A stretch of DNA of 64,000 bases from Janibacter indicus. GTDB lineage: Bacteria > Actinomycetota > Actinomycetes > Actinomycetales > Dermatophilaceae. The DNA lies in contig NZ_FWXN01000003.1 of the NCBI RefSeq assembly GCF_900176385.1, positions 248,001-312,000 on the forward strand, given 5' to 3'. Positions 21,074-30,281 of the stretch are shown in pieces. The position numbers were made by a program, and so were the translations under genes. Under the pieces are notes generated by a model that saw nothing but the letters and a program-made list of their open reading frames with translations, searched no databases and was not told the origin of the DNA. Every line of letters begins with the position of its first letter. Positions within the stretch are counted from its first letter, which is position 1.

Positions 21074-21081
21074 GGGGCGAC

Positions 21082-21089
21082 ATAGTATG
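21082..21089. promoter_or_regulatory. Shared bidirectional -10 for fdxA and the GNAT gene
   Basis: The near-palindrome CATAGTATG (21081-21089) reads TAGTAT on the plus strand (21083-21088), 7 nt before the fdxA ATG, and TACTAT on the minus strand (21082-21087), 8 nt before the GNAT ATG. Both genes therefore look leaderless with overlapping -10 boxes. Confidence 0.6.
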
Positions 21090-21095
21090 TCGGGC

Positions 21096-21422
21096 ATGAC
21101 GTACGTGATCGCGCAGCCTTGTGTCGACCTCAAGGACAAGGCCTGCATCGAGGAATGCCCCGTCGACTGCATCTACGAGGGCAAGCGCAGTCTGTACATC
21201 CACCCGGACGAGTGCGTCGACTGCGGTGCCTGCGAGCCGGTGTGCCCCGTCGAGGCCATCTACTACGAGGACGACACCCCCGAGGAGTGGGCCGACTACT
21301 ACAAGGCCAACGTCGAGTTCTTCGACGACCTCGGCAGCCCCGGTGGCGCGGCCAAGATGGGCATGATCGACAAGGACCACCCGATCATCGCGGCCCTGCC
21401 CCCGCAGGAGCACGACGAGTGA
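21096..21422 (+). CDS. fdxA: 7Fe ferredoxin
   Basis: 108-residue soluble electron carrier. The cysteine pattern C9, C17, C21, C25 then CVDCGACEPVCP (C40, C43, C46, C50) is that of actinobacterial ferredoxins with one 3Fe-4S and one 4Fe-4S cluster, followed by the usual acidic C-terminal extension (DDTPEEWADYYKANVEFF). ATG 21096 is taken, since TAGTAT ends 7 nt before it; ATG 21087 in frame is less likely. The dapC gene follows after 16 bp, a pairing common in actinobacteria. Confidence 0.92.
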   Translation: MTYVIAQPCVDLKDKACIEECPVDCIYEGKRSLYIHPDECVDCGACEPVCPVEAIYYEDDTPEEWADYYKANVEFFDDLGSPGGAAKMGMIDKDHPIIAALPPQEHDE

Positions 21423-21438
21423 GTGTCGGCACCTGCTG

Positions 21439-22590
21439 ATGGACCTGCCTGACTTCCCCTGGGACTCGCTCGCTCCTGCCAAGGAGCGGGCGAGCTCCTT
21501 TGTCTCGCCCGACCCCGCGCAGGGCGAGGGCATCGTCGACCTGTCGGTCGGCACGCCCGTCGACTCCACCCCCGAGGTGGTGCAGACGGCCCTGCGCGAG
21601 GCCGCTGACGCGCCCGGCTACCCGCAGACCTGGGGCACACCCGACCTGCGCGAGGGCATCGCGCAGTGGTTCGCCCGCCGTCGCGGTGCACCGGGCGTCG
21701 ACCCCGCCGGCGTGCTGCCGACCGTGGGCTCCAAGGAGCTCGTCGCGTGGCTGCCGACCCTCCTCGGCCTGACCGCCGGCGACACCGTCGCCTTCCCCCG
21801 GGTCGCCTACCCGACCTACGACGTCGGCGCCCGGATCGCGGGGGCCACCCCCTTCGCCGCCGATGCCACGACCGCCTTCGGTCCGACGACCCCGGCCAGC
21901 GCGCCGAAGCTGCTGTGGCTCAACACCCCGAGCAACCCCACGGGCAAGGTCCTGAGGGTCGAGCACCTGGCCAAGGTCGTCGCCTGGGCGCGTGAGCGCG
22001 GCGTCGTCGTCGCCTCCGACGAGTGCTATGCCGAGCTGGACTGGCGCACCGAGGAGGCGCGCGGCGAGGGCTACGAGGCCCTGCCGACGACGCCGTCGAT
22101 CCTCGACCCGCGTGTCACCGGTGGCTCCCACGAGGGCCTGCTCGCCGTCTACTCGACCTCCAAGCAGTCCAACCTCGCGGGCTACCGCGCGGCCTTCGTC
22201 GCCGGTGACCCCGCCCTCGTGGGGCGGCTGCTCGAGGTGCGCAAGCACGCGGGCATGATCGTGCCGTGGCCGGTCCAGCGGGCGCTGCTCGCGGCCGTCG
22301 GCGACGACGCGCACGTCGCGGCCCAGCGGGAGATCTACCGGGCCCGCCGCGAGGTGCTGCGCCCGGCGCTCGAGGGCTTCGGCCTGCGCATCGACGACTC
22401 CGAGGCGGGCCTGTACCTGTGGGCGAGCGCGGGGGAGCCGAGCCGCGTGACCGTCGACCGGCTCGCGCAGCGCGGCATCCTCGTCGCGCCGGGCGACTTC
22501 TACGGCGCGGCCGGCGAGCAGCACGTGCGGGTCGCCCTCACGGCGACCGACCAACGCATCGCGATGTCGGCGGCCCGGCTGGCCGCTTGA
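21439..22590 (+). CDS. dapC: Succinyldiaminopimelate transaminase (DapC)
   Basis: 383 residues, fold-type I PLP aminotransferase. Visible are LNTPSNPTGKV near 155, the aspartate of ASDECYAELDW near 193 and the PLP lysine in STSKQSNLAGYR near 240. It converts N-succinyl-2-amino-6-ketopimelate to succinyl-DAP for lysine and peptidoglycan synthesis. Assignment to DapC rests on family resemblance, the fdxA-dapC arrangement and the presence of dapD and dapE in the window. The foreign-looking insert begins right after it. Confidence 0.87.
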   Translation: MDLPDFPWDSLAPAKERASSFVSPDPAQGEGIVDLSVGTPVDSTPEVVQTALREAADAPGYPQTWGTPDLREGIAQWFARRRGAPGVDPAGVLPTVGSKELVAWLPTLLGLTAGDTVAFPRVAYPTYDVGARIAGATPFAADATTAFGPTTPASAPKLLWLNTPSNPTGKVLRVEHLAKVVAWARERGVVVASDECYAELDWRTEEARGEGYEALPTTPSILDPRVTGGSHEGLLAVYSTSKQSNLAGYRAAFVAGDPALVGRLLEVRKHAGMIVPWPVQRALLAAVGDDAHVAAQREIYRARREVLRPALEGFGLRIDDSEAGLYLWASAGEPSRVTVDRLAQRGILVAPGDFYGAAGEQHVRVALTATDQRIAMSAARLAA

Positions 22591-22702
22591 AGGTCCCTCC
22601 TGCAATGCACGGAGGAGTTGCGCTGCAAGCATGCTCGCCCTGACTTATGCTCACGACACCGTGCCATGTCGGCGCGGTTCTCGATGCACAGGGGGAATGA
22701 AC

Positions 22703-23199
22703 ATGAAGCGCGTGGTTGTAGGGGGGGCGTCATAGTCGCGACCCTGCTGGGGGCAGCGGCTCCAGCAATGGCGTCCGCCCGTAGCCCGTGGGCGACCACG
22801 AAGAGCCCATTGATCGTTCGGGAGAACGGGCCATGGCAGGGCAAGGGGGTCGGGTCATGGGGGATCGACTCGCAGGTCACCAAGTCGCACGGCACGGCGA
22901 GGATGTTTGACTACAAGGCCAACAACAACGGAATCCACGTCCGGATGCGCTCGCAATTCAATTCGGGGTACTGCTACCAGCCCGAGTACACGAGTTGCAC
23001 CCAGAAATGGTTTGGCTCGAACGAGGTGCAATCCCCGTCGTGGGGGTGGTCGCGATGGAGCGGTACCCACTATCTCTCGTACAAGCTGTCAACCGGCGGC
23101 GACTACGCCCGGGGTCTGTTCAAGGTCTGTGAGACCCAGAAGTGGGATCCCGATGACTGCACTGATTGGACCTACCGTGCCCATCCCCGGAAGTACTGA
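22703..23199 (+). CDS. Secreted four-cysteine protein, reading frame broken in a G7 tract
   Basis: ATG 22703 has a good ribosome site (AGGGGGA) and opens a signal-peptide coding region, but after a G7 run (22721-22727) the frame closes at TAG 22733-22735. The signal hydrophobic core (VIVATLLGAAAPAMASA) and the mature protein continue in the other frame to TGA 23197-23199. One extra G restores a 165-residue preprotein. The mature part is about 140 residues, rich in Trp, Tyr, Ser and Lys, with four cysteines in two close pairs (CYQPEYTSC and CETQKWDPDDC). No family is recognised. Starts at ATG 22666 or 22684 would avoid the frameshift but lack ribosome sites. The ABC genes directly downstream suggest export or self-protection. 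Confidence 0.6.
22721..22727 (+). repeat. G7 homopolymer at the signal-peptide frameshift
   Basis: Seven consecutive G lie inside the signal-peptide codons of the secreted protein. G8 or G5 would restore the frame. The tract could be a sequencing indel, a slippage switch or a fixed mutation. Confidence 0.7.
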
Positions 23200-23204
23200 C
23201 CGCA

Positions 23205-23921
23205 GTGGAGGGTGAGCCCGAAGCCGGAGACGCTCCTCTGGCCTTGAAGGATGCCGTTGTCCGGCGGGGCCGGTGGCGCCTGGGTCCAGTGACGTGGTGC
23301 GCTCAACCGGGAGTCACCGCGCTGGTTGGCGCCAATGGCGCAGGCAAATCGACATTCTTGGATCTCGCGTCAGGAAGGTTGCGACCCCGGGGCGGGAAGG
23401 TGACATCGTCGGGACGCGTTGCGCATCTCCCTCAACATGTTGACTTCCCATTCGGAGTGACTGCCCGGGACTGCGTCGAGTTTGCAGCCGCGATGACGGA
23501 CCGGTCGGGCGCCGACCTCAAGAGCGCTGCGGCGCAAGCACTTTCGTCCGTGGACTTGACGTCGGCGTCAGAGGTGGCCGCGCGCAGGCTCTCCGGCGGC
23601 CAGCAGCGTCGGCTGGCGGTGGCACAGATCATCGTTGACTCGCCGCACGTCATCCTGCTGGATGAGCCCTTTGCAGGCCTGGACCCACTCCAGCGAGATG
23701 CTCTCGTCCATTGGATCGCGGCAGCAGGGGCCCGAGCATCCGTGGTGGTGTCGATGCACGATGTCGACTTGGTCGAGCAGATGGCCGACCGGCTTCTCGT
23801 GCTCTCGGATGGGGAACTGGTATACGCCGGCCGGGTCGACGGTCTGTCCTTCGATAGCGCGAATGTGACCGTGCCTGAAGCGATACGCAGACTCATGCAG
23901 CAACAAGGAGCCGCATTGTGA
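23205..23921 (+). CDS. ABC transporter ATPase of the secreted-protein operon
   Basis: 238 residues from GTG 23205 (a TTG at 23166 inside the preceding gene is also open). Walker A GANGAGKST lies near 41-49, the Q-loop region reads LPQHVDFPFG, the signature is LSGGQQRR and Walker B is VILLDEPFAGLDP, followed by the D- and H-loops (SMHDVD). It has the size and layout of a drug/bacteriocin exporter or immunity ATPase. The stop overlaps the next start as GTGA. Codon use is less GC-biased than in neighbouring housekeeping genes. Confidence 0.85.
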   Translation: MEGEPEAGDAPLALKDAVVRRGRWRLGPVTWCAQPGVTALVGANGAGKSTFLDLASGRLRPRGGKVTSSGRVAHLPQHVDFPFGVTARDCVEFAAAMTDRSGADLKSAAAQALSSVDLTSASEVAARRLSGGQQRRLAVAQIIVDSPHVILLDEPFAGLDPLQRDALVHWIAAAGARASVVVSMHDVDLVEQMADRLLVLSDGELVYAGRVDGLSFDSANVTVPEAIRRLMQQQGAAL

Positions 23922-25129
23922 GTCTTGACAAGCCGGGCTGGCGGTATGTGCTGCGGACTGGGCCGGGAGTGTTGTTGCTCGTCGTCATCTGTGCAGCAGA
24001 CCTTGGCTACGCGTTGTGGCAGGCCCCTGCACGGCGGGGTGACTTCGACTGGGCCGTGGAAAGCCTGGGCGGCAACATGTGGGTCCTTATCCCGGTTGTG
24101 CTTCTGGCGAGCACCGTAGTGACCATGTTGCAGATACCTCCAGGTCGCGAACTGCACATTCCGATTCCATTGCGGGCTGAGGTTGTCCGCCTTGCCGTAG
24201 CCGTCATGTTGCCTGTGTTCCTGCACGGCCTCGTTCTGGGCGTGATCGCCGCGTGGGCCGTCTCGAACGGCTCCACGTTTCACGTGGACACGACATGGCA
24301 GGTGGTGCGGCAGCTACTGGGCCTTGCCGTCGCCGCGTGTCTGGGGGTGGCCGCGGGGCGTGCCTCGCGCCATCCGGCCGTAGCCCTGATCGCCCTGGCC
24401 GGGGGCGCGCTGATCTACATCACCACAGCGTCGACACTAGGTATGACGGGTGGGATGCCGATGTTGGGACAGCAGCGAACCCCGTCCGGAATGTGGCCGA
24501 CCGTGGTTGTCCTGTGCGCGGGGGCCATCGCGGCCTGCGGGGCGGTGTGGCATGGACGGCGATCAGCTGTCGCGGCTGGACTCTCGGGGCTCGTCCTCGT
24601 CTCCGGTGGCCTCATGTTCCCCGAGACGTTGTGGGAGTTTCGACCCGACGTGGCGGACGTGAGGTGCGACAACGCATCTACAGTTGAGTACTGCTTCTAC
24701 CCCGGATACGGCTTCACCAATGACCCTGCGCGCTTTGCCTTGGACAAGTTCAACGGGGCAGCCCACCGTGCCGGCGTGACCCTGCCTGCGCGCCGGGTCG
24801 AGCAGATCGTCGACGGGTCCGCCCCCACGGCCCATCGCGTTGGGCAGCTGGAGTTGGACGAGGACATGCTGAGTGGTGGGGAGGTCACCGCGCACGCGGC
24901 CGTCGCTGCGCTTGTTTATCCAGTGTGGTGTTCGCAGGTTTACTCGGAGTCGCCGCCTAATGATTCGGCTGTGGGGGACCTGTCGGGGTGGGTGCTGTAC
25001 GAAGCCGGCTCAATGAGCAAGAAGGACTTCGAGACCATCGCGCCGTCCATGTCAGGGCTGTCCAAGCAGGCTCAGGCTCAGCGGGCGCAGAAGCTCAGCG
25101 ACCAGTTGACGGGCTGCCAGGGTCTGTGA
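23918..25129 (+). CDS. Six-helix membrane protein with cysteine-bearing outer domain
   Basis: 403 residues. About six membrane segments in the first 235 residues are followed by a ~165-residue domain predicted to lie outside the cell, with four cysteines (CDNASTVEYC, VWC and LTGC). It resembles permease-like proteins found after stand-alone ABC ATPases in actinobacteria; I believe the outer part is DUF7224-like, but this is from memory. AGGAG lies eight bases before GTG 23918, which overlaps the ATPase stop. Probably the membrane half of an exporter or immunity transporter, with the outer domain as ligand-binding part. Confidence 0.65.
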   Translation: MSLDKPGWRYVLRTGPGVLLLVVICAADLGYALWQAPARRGDFDWAVESLGGNMWVLIPVVLLASTVVTMLQIPPGRELHIPIPLRAEVVRLAVAVMLPVFLHGLVLGVIAAWAVSNGSTFHVDTTWQVVRQLLGLAVAACLGVAAGRASRHPAVALIALAGGALIYITTASTLGMTGGMPMLGQQRTPSGMWPTVVVLCAGAIAACGAVWHGRRSAVAAGLSGLVLVSGGLMFPETLWEFRPDVADVRCDNASTVEYCFYPGYGFTNDPARFALDKFNGAAHRAGVTLPARRVEQIVDGSAPTAHRVGQLELDEDMLSGGEVTAHAAVAALVYPVWCSQVYSESPPNDSAVGDLSGWVLYEAGSMSKKDFETIAPSMSGLSKQAQAQRAQKLSDQLTGCQGL

Positions 25130-25749
25130 CGGCCTCGTCGTTGTTGATCATGTGGCGCGTGCTGGCGCGTGCCCGCCGTGTCGAGCTGGTGGCTGTCGTC
25201 GGGTTGCTTCTCGCTGTCTCGGCGACTGGGAGTGCGGCAAAGGTGAGGCTTCCGCTGAGCAGAGTTGATCCCGCGGACTCCAGCCTGGTCCTCTTGGCTG
25301 CGGTCGCCGCAACAGGCCTGGTCCTTGCCGGTCGACCGGCGATGCTGTGGGTTGGTGGCTCCGGGCTCCGGGCACGGCTGCGGCGGGCCACAGCCATGAG
25401 CGGATTGCTGGGAGTAGTCGTCGTGATCGTGGCGGCGGTGGGCAGCGTCGTTGCGACTTCCGGCACGCTCCGTCTGCTCGTCGTTCCGTGTTACTTCTGG
25501 GCGGCGCTGGGGATGCTGACGTCCCGGCTGCATCCGGTTGCCGGTCTGTTCCTTCCGTGGATGTGGCTCGTCGCCGTCGTCCTCGTGGGGCAGGCGCCGC
25601 TGGGGCGTTCGCAGGCGGTCCTGTCGGCGCCGTACTCCGGCGACACCTCGCTGGCCACTTCAGTGCTCCTTGTGATCGCAGCGAGTTTCGCGTGGAACGT
25701 CACCGCGACCTTCAGCGATGGCTCCCGCGCGACGTCGGGCTTCGCGTGA
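25126..25749 (+). CDS. Second membrane subunit of the secreted-protein operon
   Basis: 207 residues with five or six hydrophobic segments (for example VELVAVVGLLLAVSAT, SLVLLAAVAATGLVLAG and LGVVVVIVAAVGSVV). No named family is recognised. GTG 25126 overlaps the preceding stop as GTGA, the second such overlap in this operon, so all three transporter genes are probably made in fixed ratio. It is likely the second permease subunit; a role outside the transporter cannot be excluded. Confidence 0.6.
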   Translation: MTASSLLIMWRVLARARRVELVAVVGLLLAVSATGSAAKVRLPLSRVDPADSSLVLLAAVAATGLVLAGRPAMLWVGGSGLRARLRRATAMSGLLGVVVVIVAAVGSVVATSGTLRLLVVPCYFWAALGMLTSRLHPVAGLFLPWMWLVAVVLVGQAPLGRSQAVLSAPYSGDTSLATSVLLVIAASFAWNVTATFSDGSRATSGFA

Positions 25750-25761
25750 GGCCCATCGGCG

Positions 25762-25784
25762 GCGGGTCTGGCTGCCGGACCCGC
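25762..25784 (+). terminator. Hairpin after the membrane-protein operon
   Basis: GCGGGTC (25762-25768) and GACCCGC (25778-25784) are complementary around a 9-nt loop, 13 bp beyond the last gene of the insert and before gltA. This is a short stem without a U-tract, so a modest terminator at best. Confidence 0.4.
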
Positions 25785-25876
25785 TTCGTGACCCAGCACA
25801 CGGCTGGGGTAGTTTCAGTGATGACACCGCATGCCCGGGGCCACCGCCCCTGCGGCACGGCACGACCGAAGGGCTG

Positions 25877-27169
<1,293 letters not shown>

Positions 27170-27191
27170 CCCCACCCGCAGCACGTGAGCT

Positions 27192-27225
27192 CGACCCCCT
27201 TCGTCCGTCCGGGCGGAGGGGGTCG
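27192..27225. terminator. Bidirectional terminator gltA / lysozyme-like gene
   Basis: CGACCCCC (27192-27199) pairs with GGGGGTCG (27218-27225); the inside contains a second short stem (TCCG/CGGA). It lies between convergent genes and incorporates the repeated word CCCCCTTCG. A second copy in opposite orientation lies at 27252-27259, next to the downstream gene's stop. Confidence 0.65.
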
Positions 27226-27267
27226 TTGCGTGCCGGGCCCGCAACGGCGGGCGAAGGGGAGGTCAGC

Positions 27268-28143
27268 TCAGCCGTCGTGGAGAGTGACGACGACGCGGGT
27301 GTCCTCGATCGGATCGTCGGCGTCGTGCCACCGCAGGGCGTCGTCGCCGGCGCCACGGACCCACTCGCGGTCGCCGACCTGCACCCGCACGACGTTGCGG
27401 GCCTTGGCCTGGCCGACCGACCACGAGCCGACCGCCCACGCGTGGCGGGAGTCCGCGGCGGTGATGCTGATGGTCTGTCCGTCGGCGGTGCCGGAGTGCC
27501 CGGTCTCCTCGTCGAGCGCGGCGACGAAGCGGTCGGGGCGGCCGGCGGCCGTGGGGCCGTCGAGGCGGCAGACGAAGCCTTCGGGGGAGTGGCCGCTGAG
27601 GGCGGAGGCGATCGCCCGTCCCTCGTGCTCGTGGTCGGCGTAGGCCTCGGGGTAGCCGCTGCGCTGGACCTCCTGGGCGATCTCGGTGATCACCATCTGC
27701 TGCCACCCGTCGACCTTGACCAGGGCGTCGTAGAAGGCATTGGTCGCGTAGACCGGCTCCTGCAGCTGTGCCGCGGTGCCCCAGCCCTGGCTCGGTCGCT
27801 GCTGGAAGAGGCCGACGGAGTCGCGGTCGCCGTAGGAGAGGTTGCGCAGCTTCGACTCCTGGATCGCCGTGGCGATGCCGATCGTGCCGGCGCGGGCGGG
27901 CAGGCCGCGCTTGACCCCCAGGAGCACGATCGTGCTCGCGTGGTGCATCTGGTCGGGCGCGAAGGTGACCGTCTCGCCGAGGGCGGTCGCGCTGCACTGC
28001 TCGCCGAGGAAGAGGCCGATCCGGTCGCGGGCGTACCAGGCGCCGACCCCGACGACGAGCGCGAGCACGCACACGAGCGCGACGACCCCGGACCAGCGCG
28101 GTCCGGAGTCGTCGGGCAGCGGTGGGTGCTCGGCCCTGGGCAC
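27268..28143 (-). CDS. Membrane-anchored lysozyme-like extracytoplasmic protein
   Basis: 291 residues. One N-terminal membrane segment (about 18-37, GVVALVCVLALVVGVGAWY) precedes an extracytoplasmic region with AIQESKLRNLSYGDRDSVGLFQQRPSQGWG, a layout reminiscent of transglycosylase/lysozyme-like folds with a candidate glutamate. Homologues are often labelled heavy metal transporter without evidence. GTG 28143 is one base from the dapD stop, so it is cotranscribed with dapD. A cell-wall role fits that neighbour but is inference. Confidence 0.65.
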   Translation of the reverse strand: MPRAEHPPLPDDSGPRWSGVVALVCVLALVVGVGAWYARDRIGLFLGEQCSATALGETVTFAPDQMHHASTIVLLGVKRGLPARAGTIGIATAIQESKLRNLSYGDRDSVGLFQQRPSQGWGTAAQLQEPVYATNAFYDALVKVDGWQQMVITEIAQEVQRSGYPEAYADHEHEGRAIASALSGHSPEGFVCRLDGPTAAGRPDRFVAALDEETGHSGTADGQTISITAADSRHAWAVGSWSVGQAKARNVVRVQVGDREWVRGAGDDALRWHDADDPIEDTRVVVTLHDG

Positions 28144-28144
28144 G

Positions 28145-29077
28145 TCAGTCGTTGGCGTGCAGCGCGTCGTTGAGCGCGATGCCGTGGCCGGTGCGGTCGC
28201 GGGCCTCGACGGTGCCGGTCACGGAGTTGCGCACGAAGAGCAGGCCGCTGCGGCCGGAGAGCTCGGCGGCCTTGACGACGGCGCCGTCGGGCAGCGTGAC
28301 CTTGGTGCCGGCGGTGACGTAGAGGCCGGCCTCGACGACGCAGTCGTCGCCCAGGGCGATGCCGACGCCGGCCTCGGCGCCGACGAGGCAGCGCTCGCCG
28401 ATGGAGACGCGCTCGGTGCCGCCGCCGGAGAGGGTGCCCATCGTGGAGGCGCCGCCGCCGATGTCGGAGCCGTCGCCGACGACGACGCCCTGGCTGATGC
28501 GGCCCTCGACCATCGAGGTGCCGAGGGTGCCGGCGTTGAAGTTGACGAAGCCCTCGTGCATGACGGTCGTGCCGGAAGCGAGGTGGGCGCCGAGGCGGAC
28601 CCGGTCGGCATCGCCGATGCGCACGCCGGAGGGGGTGACGTAGTCGGTGAGGCGGGGGAACTTGTCGATGCTCGTCACCTGGACCGGGCCGCGGGCGCGC
28701 AGCCGGGCGCGGGTGGTCTCGAAGCCCTCGACCGCGCACGGGCCGTGGTTGGTCCACACGACATTGCTCAGCTGGCCGAAGAGGCCGTCGAGGTTGATCG
28801 AGTTGGGCTGGACGAGCCGGTGCGAGAGCAGGTGCAGGCGCAGGTAGGCGTCGGAGGCGCCCTCTGGGGCGGCGTCGAGGTCGATGGCGACGGTGACGAC
28901 CTCGGTGCGCACGCCGCGCGCCTCGTCGTCGCCGGCCAGCGCGAGCAGCTCCTCGGGGACCTGGGTCGCCTCGGGGGCCTCGCCGAGGGCGGGCTGCGGG
29001 TACCAGGTGTCGAGGACCGTGCCCTCGGTCGTCACGGTGGCCACTCCGTGGCCCCAGGCTGCGCGCGTCGTCGTCAT
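28145..29077 (-). CDS. dapD: 2,3,4,5-tetrahydropyridine-2,6-dicarboxylate N-succinyltransferase (DapD)
   Basis: 310 residues. It transfers succinyl from succinyl-CoA in the DAP/lysine pathway. The actinobacterial long N-terminal domain is followed by a left-handed beta-helix of hexapeptide repeats ([20 protein letters not shown] onward). ATG 29077 stands 7 nt after a minus-strand TAGGAT, so the message is probably leaderless. It is divergent from dapE, coordinating two steps of one pathway. Confidence 0.93.
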   Translation of the reverse strand: MTTTRAAWGHGVATVTTEGTVLDTWYPQPALGEAPEATQVPEELLALAGDDEARGVRTEVVTVAIDLDAAPEGASDAYLRLHLLSHRLVQPNSINLDGLFGQLSNVVWTNHGPCAVEGFETTRARLRARGPVQVTSIDKFPRLTDYVTPSGVRIGDADRVRLGAHLASGTTVMHEGFVNFNAGTLGTSMVEGRISQGVVVGDGSDIGGGASTMGTLSGGGTERVSIGERCLVGAEAGVGIALGDDCVVEAGLYVTAGTKVTLPDGAVVKAAELSGRSGLLFVRNSVTGTVEARDRTGHGIALNDALHAND

Positions 29078-29084
29078 GGGCCGA

Positions 29085-29090
29085 ATCCTA
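29085..29090 (-). promoter_or_regulatory. -10 box of leaderless dapD
   Basis: TAGGAT on the minus strand ends 7 nt before the dapD ATG, the spacing expected when transcription starts at the A of the start codon. No ribosome site is present. Confidence 0.6.
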
Positions 29091-29182
29091 CGAAACGGCG
29101 TGGGGGTCGGGTCGATGTGTCCGGGTGCGTTGGGGCTCACCCCCGTACATCGACCCAGCGGGGGAGCGGGCGCGGGCGGTCG

Positions 29183-29188
29183 TAGGGT
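29183..29188 (+). promoter_or_regulatory. -10 box of leaderless dapE
   Basis: TAGGGT ends 6 nt before the dapE ATG at 29195, with no purine-rich ribosome site between. Together with the dapD box it forms a compact divergent promoter pair about 95 bp apart. Confidence 0.55.
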
Positions 29189-29194
29189 GGCGGC

Positions 29195-30271
29195 ATGCCG
29201 ACCCTCGACCTGACCGCCGACGTCGTGACCCTCACCCAGCAGCTGTGCGACATCGAGTCCGTGAGCCACGACGAGGCGGCCATCGCCGACGCGATCGAGG
29301 CGGCGCTGCGCCCCCTTCGTCATCTCGAGGTGATCCGGCGGGGCAACACCGTCATCGCGCGCACCGACCTCGGACGGGACGAGCGGGTGGTCCTCGCGGG
29401 GCACATCGACACGGTGCCGCTCACGAGCGACCCGGCCAACCTGCCGACCCGGCGCGAGCAGGTCGGCGGCGTCGACGTGCTCTGGGGGCGCGGCACCGTC
29501 GACATGAAGGGTGGCGTCGCCGTCCAGCTCAAGGCGGCGCTGGTCGAGGAGCCGAGCCGCGACATCACCTTCCTCTTCTACGAGGCCGAGGAGGTCGACG
29601 CGGTCTACAACGGCCTGCAGCTGCTCGCCGAGTCCGACCCCGACCTGCTGGCCGCCGACTTCGCGGTCCTGCTCGAGCCGACCAACGCGGCCGTCGAGGG
29701 CGGGTGCAAGGGCACGATGCGCGTCGAGGTGGTCACCAAGGGCATCGCCGCCCACTCCGCCCGTCCGTGGAACGGCCACAACGCCATCCACGACGCCCAC
29801 GAGGTCCTCGCCGCCCTGGCCGCCCACGAGGAGCAGACCGTGACGGTCGACGGGCTCGACTACCACGAGGCGCTCCAGGCCGTCGGCATCAGCGGCGGCA
29901 TCGCCGGCAACGTCATCCCCGACAGCTGCAGCATCCTGATCAACTACCGCTTCAGCCCGGACAAGGACACCGAGGCGGCGCTCGCCTACGTCCAGACCGT
30001 GCTGCCCGGCCGCGAGCTGCACCTGCGTGACGTCGCCGAGGGGGCCAGGCCGGGGCTCGACCTGCCGGCGGCACAGGCCTTCGTCGCGGCCCTCGACGTG
30101 CCCGTGGGCCCCAAGGAGGGCTGGACCGACGTGGCTCGTTTCTCCGCGCTGGGCATCCCGGCGGTCAACTTCGGTCCCGGCGACCCCAACCTCGCCCACC
30201 ACGACGAGGAGCGCTGCCCGGTCGAGCAGATCGAGACCGCGGCGGCGGCCGTCCTGCGGTGGCTCGCGTAG
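29195..30271 (+). CDS. dapE: Succinyl-diaminopimelate desuccinylase (DapE)
   Basis: 358 residues, M20 zinc hydrolase. Metal-site motifs are in order: [10 protein letters not shown] near 70, [10 protein letters not shown] near 98 and YEAEEVDAV near 130, with the dimerisation lid in the middle and a C-terminal metal histidine in [10 protein letters not shown] near 335. It releases succinate from N-succinyl-LL-DAP. Its TAG stop forms the first bases of the -10 box for the next gene. Confidence 0.93.
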   Translation: MPTLDLTADVVTLTQQLCDIESVSHDEAAIADAIEAALRPLRHLEVIRRGNTVIARTDLGRDERVVLAGHIDTVPLTSDPANLPTRREQVGGVDVLWGRGTVDMKGGVAVQLKAALVEEPSRDITFLFYEAEEVDAVYNGLQLLAESDPDLLAADFAVLLEPTNAAVEGGCKGTMRVEVVTKGIAAHSARPWNGHNAIHDAHEVLAALAAHEEQTVTVDGLDYHEALQAVGISGGIAGNVIPDSCSILINYRFSPDKDTEAALAYVQTVLPGRELHLRDVAEGARPGLDLPAAQAFVAALDVPVGPKEGWTDVARFSALGIPAVNFGPGDPNLAHHDEERCPVEQIETAAAAVLRWLA

Positions 30272-30274
30272 GGT
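30269..30274 (+). promoter_or_regulatory. -10 box overlapping the dapE stop codon
   Basis: TAGGGT (30269-30274) contains the dapE TAG stop and ends 7 nt before GTG 30282 of the LOG-family gene. The downstream gene may therefore be made both from the dapE message and from its own leaderless transcript. Confidence 0.5.
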
Positions 30275-30281
30275 CGCTGAC

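Noticed and set aside
22703-23199. Calling the secreted protein a lactococcin 972-type bacteriocin
   Set aside because: The ABC context is similar, but the mature part is about twice as long, has four cysteines and lacks the expected sequence pattern.
23166-23204. TTG start at 23166 for the ABC ATPase
   Set aside because: It lies inside the secreted-protein reading frame and adds a proline-rich stretch not expected at the start of an ATPase; GTG 23205 is simpler.
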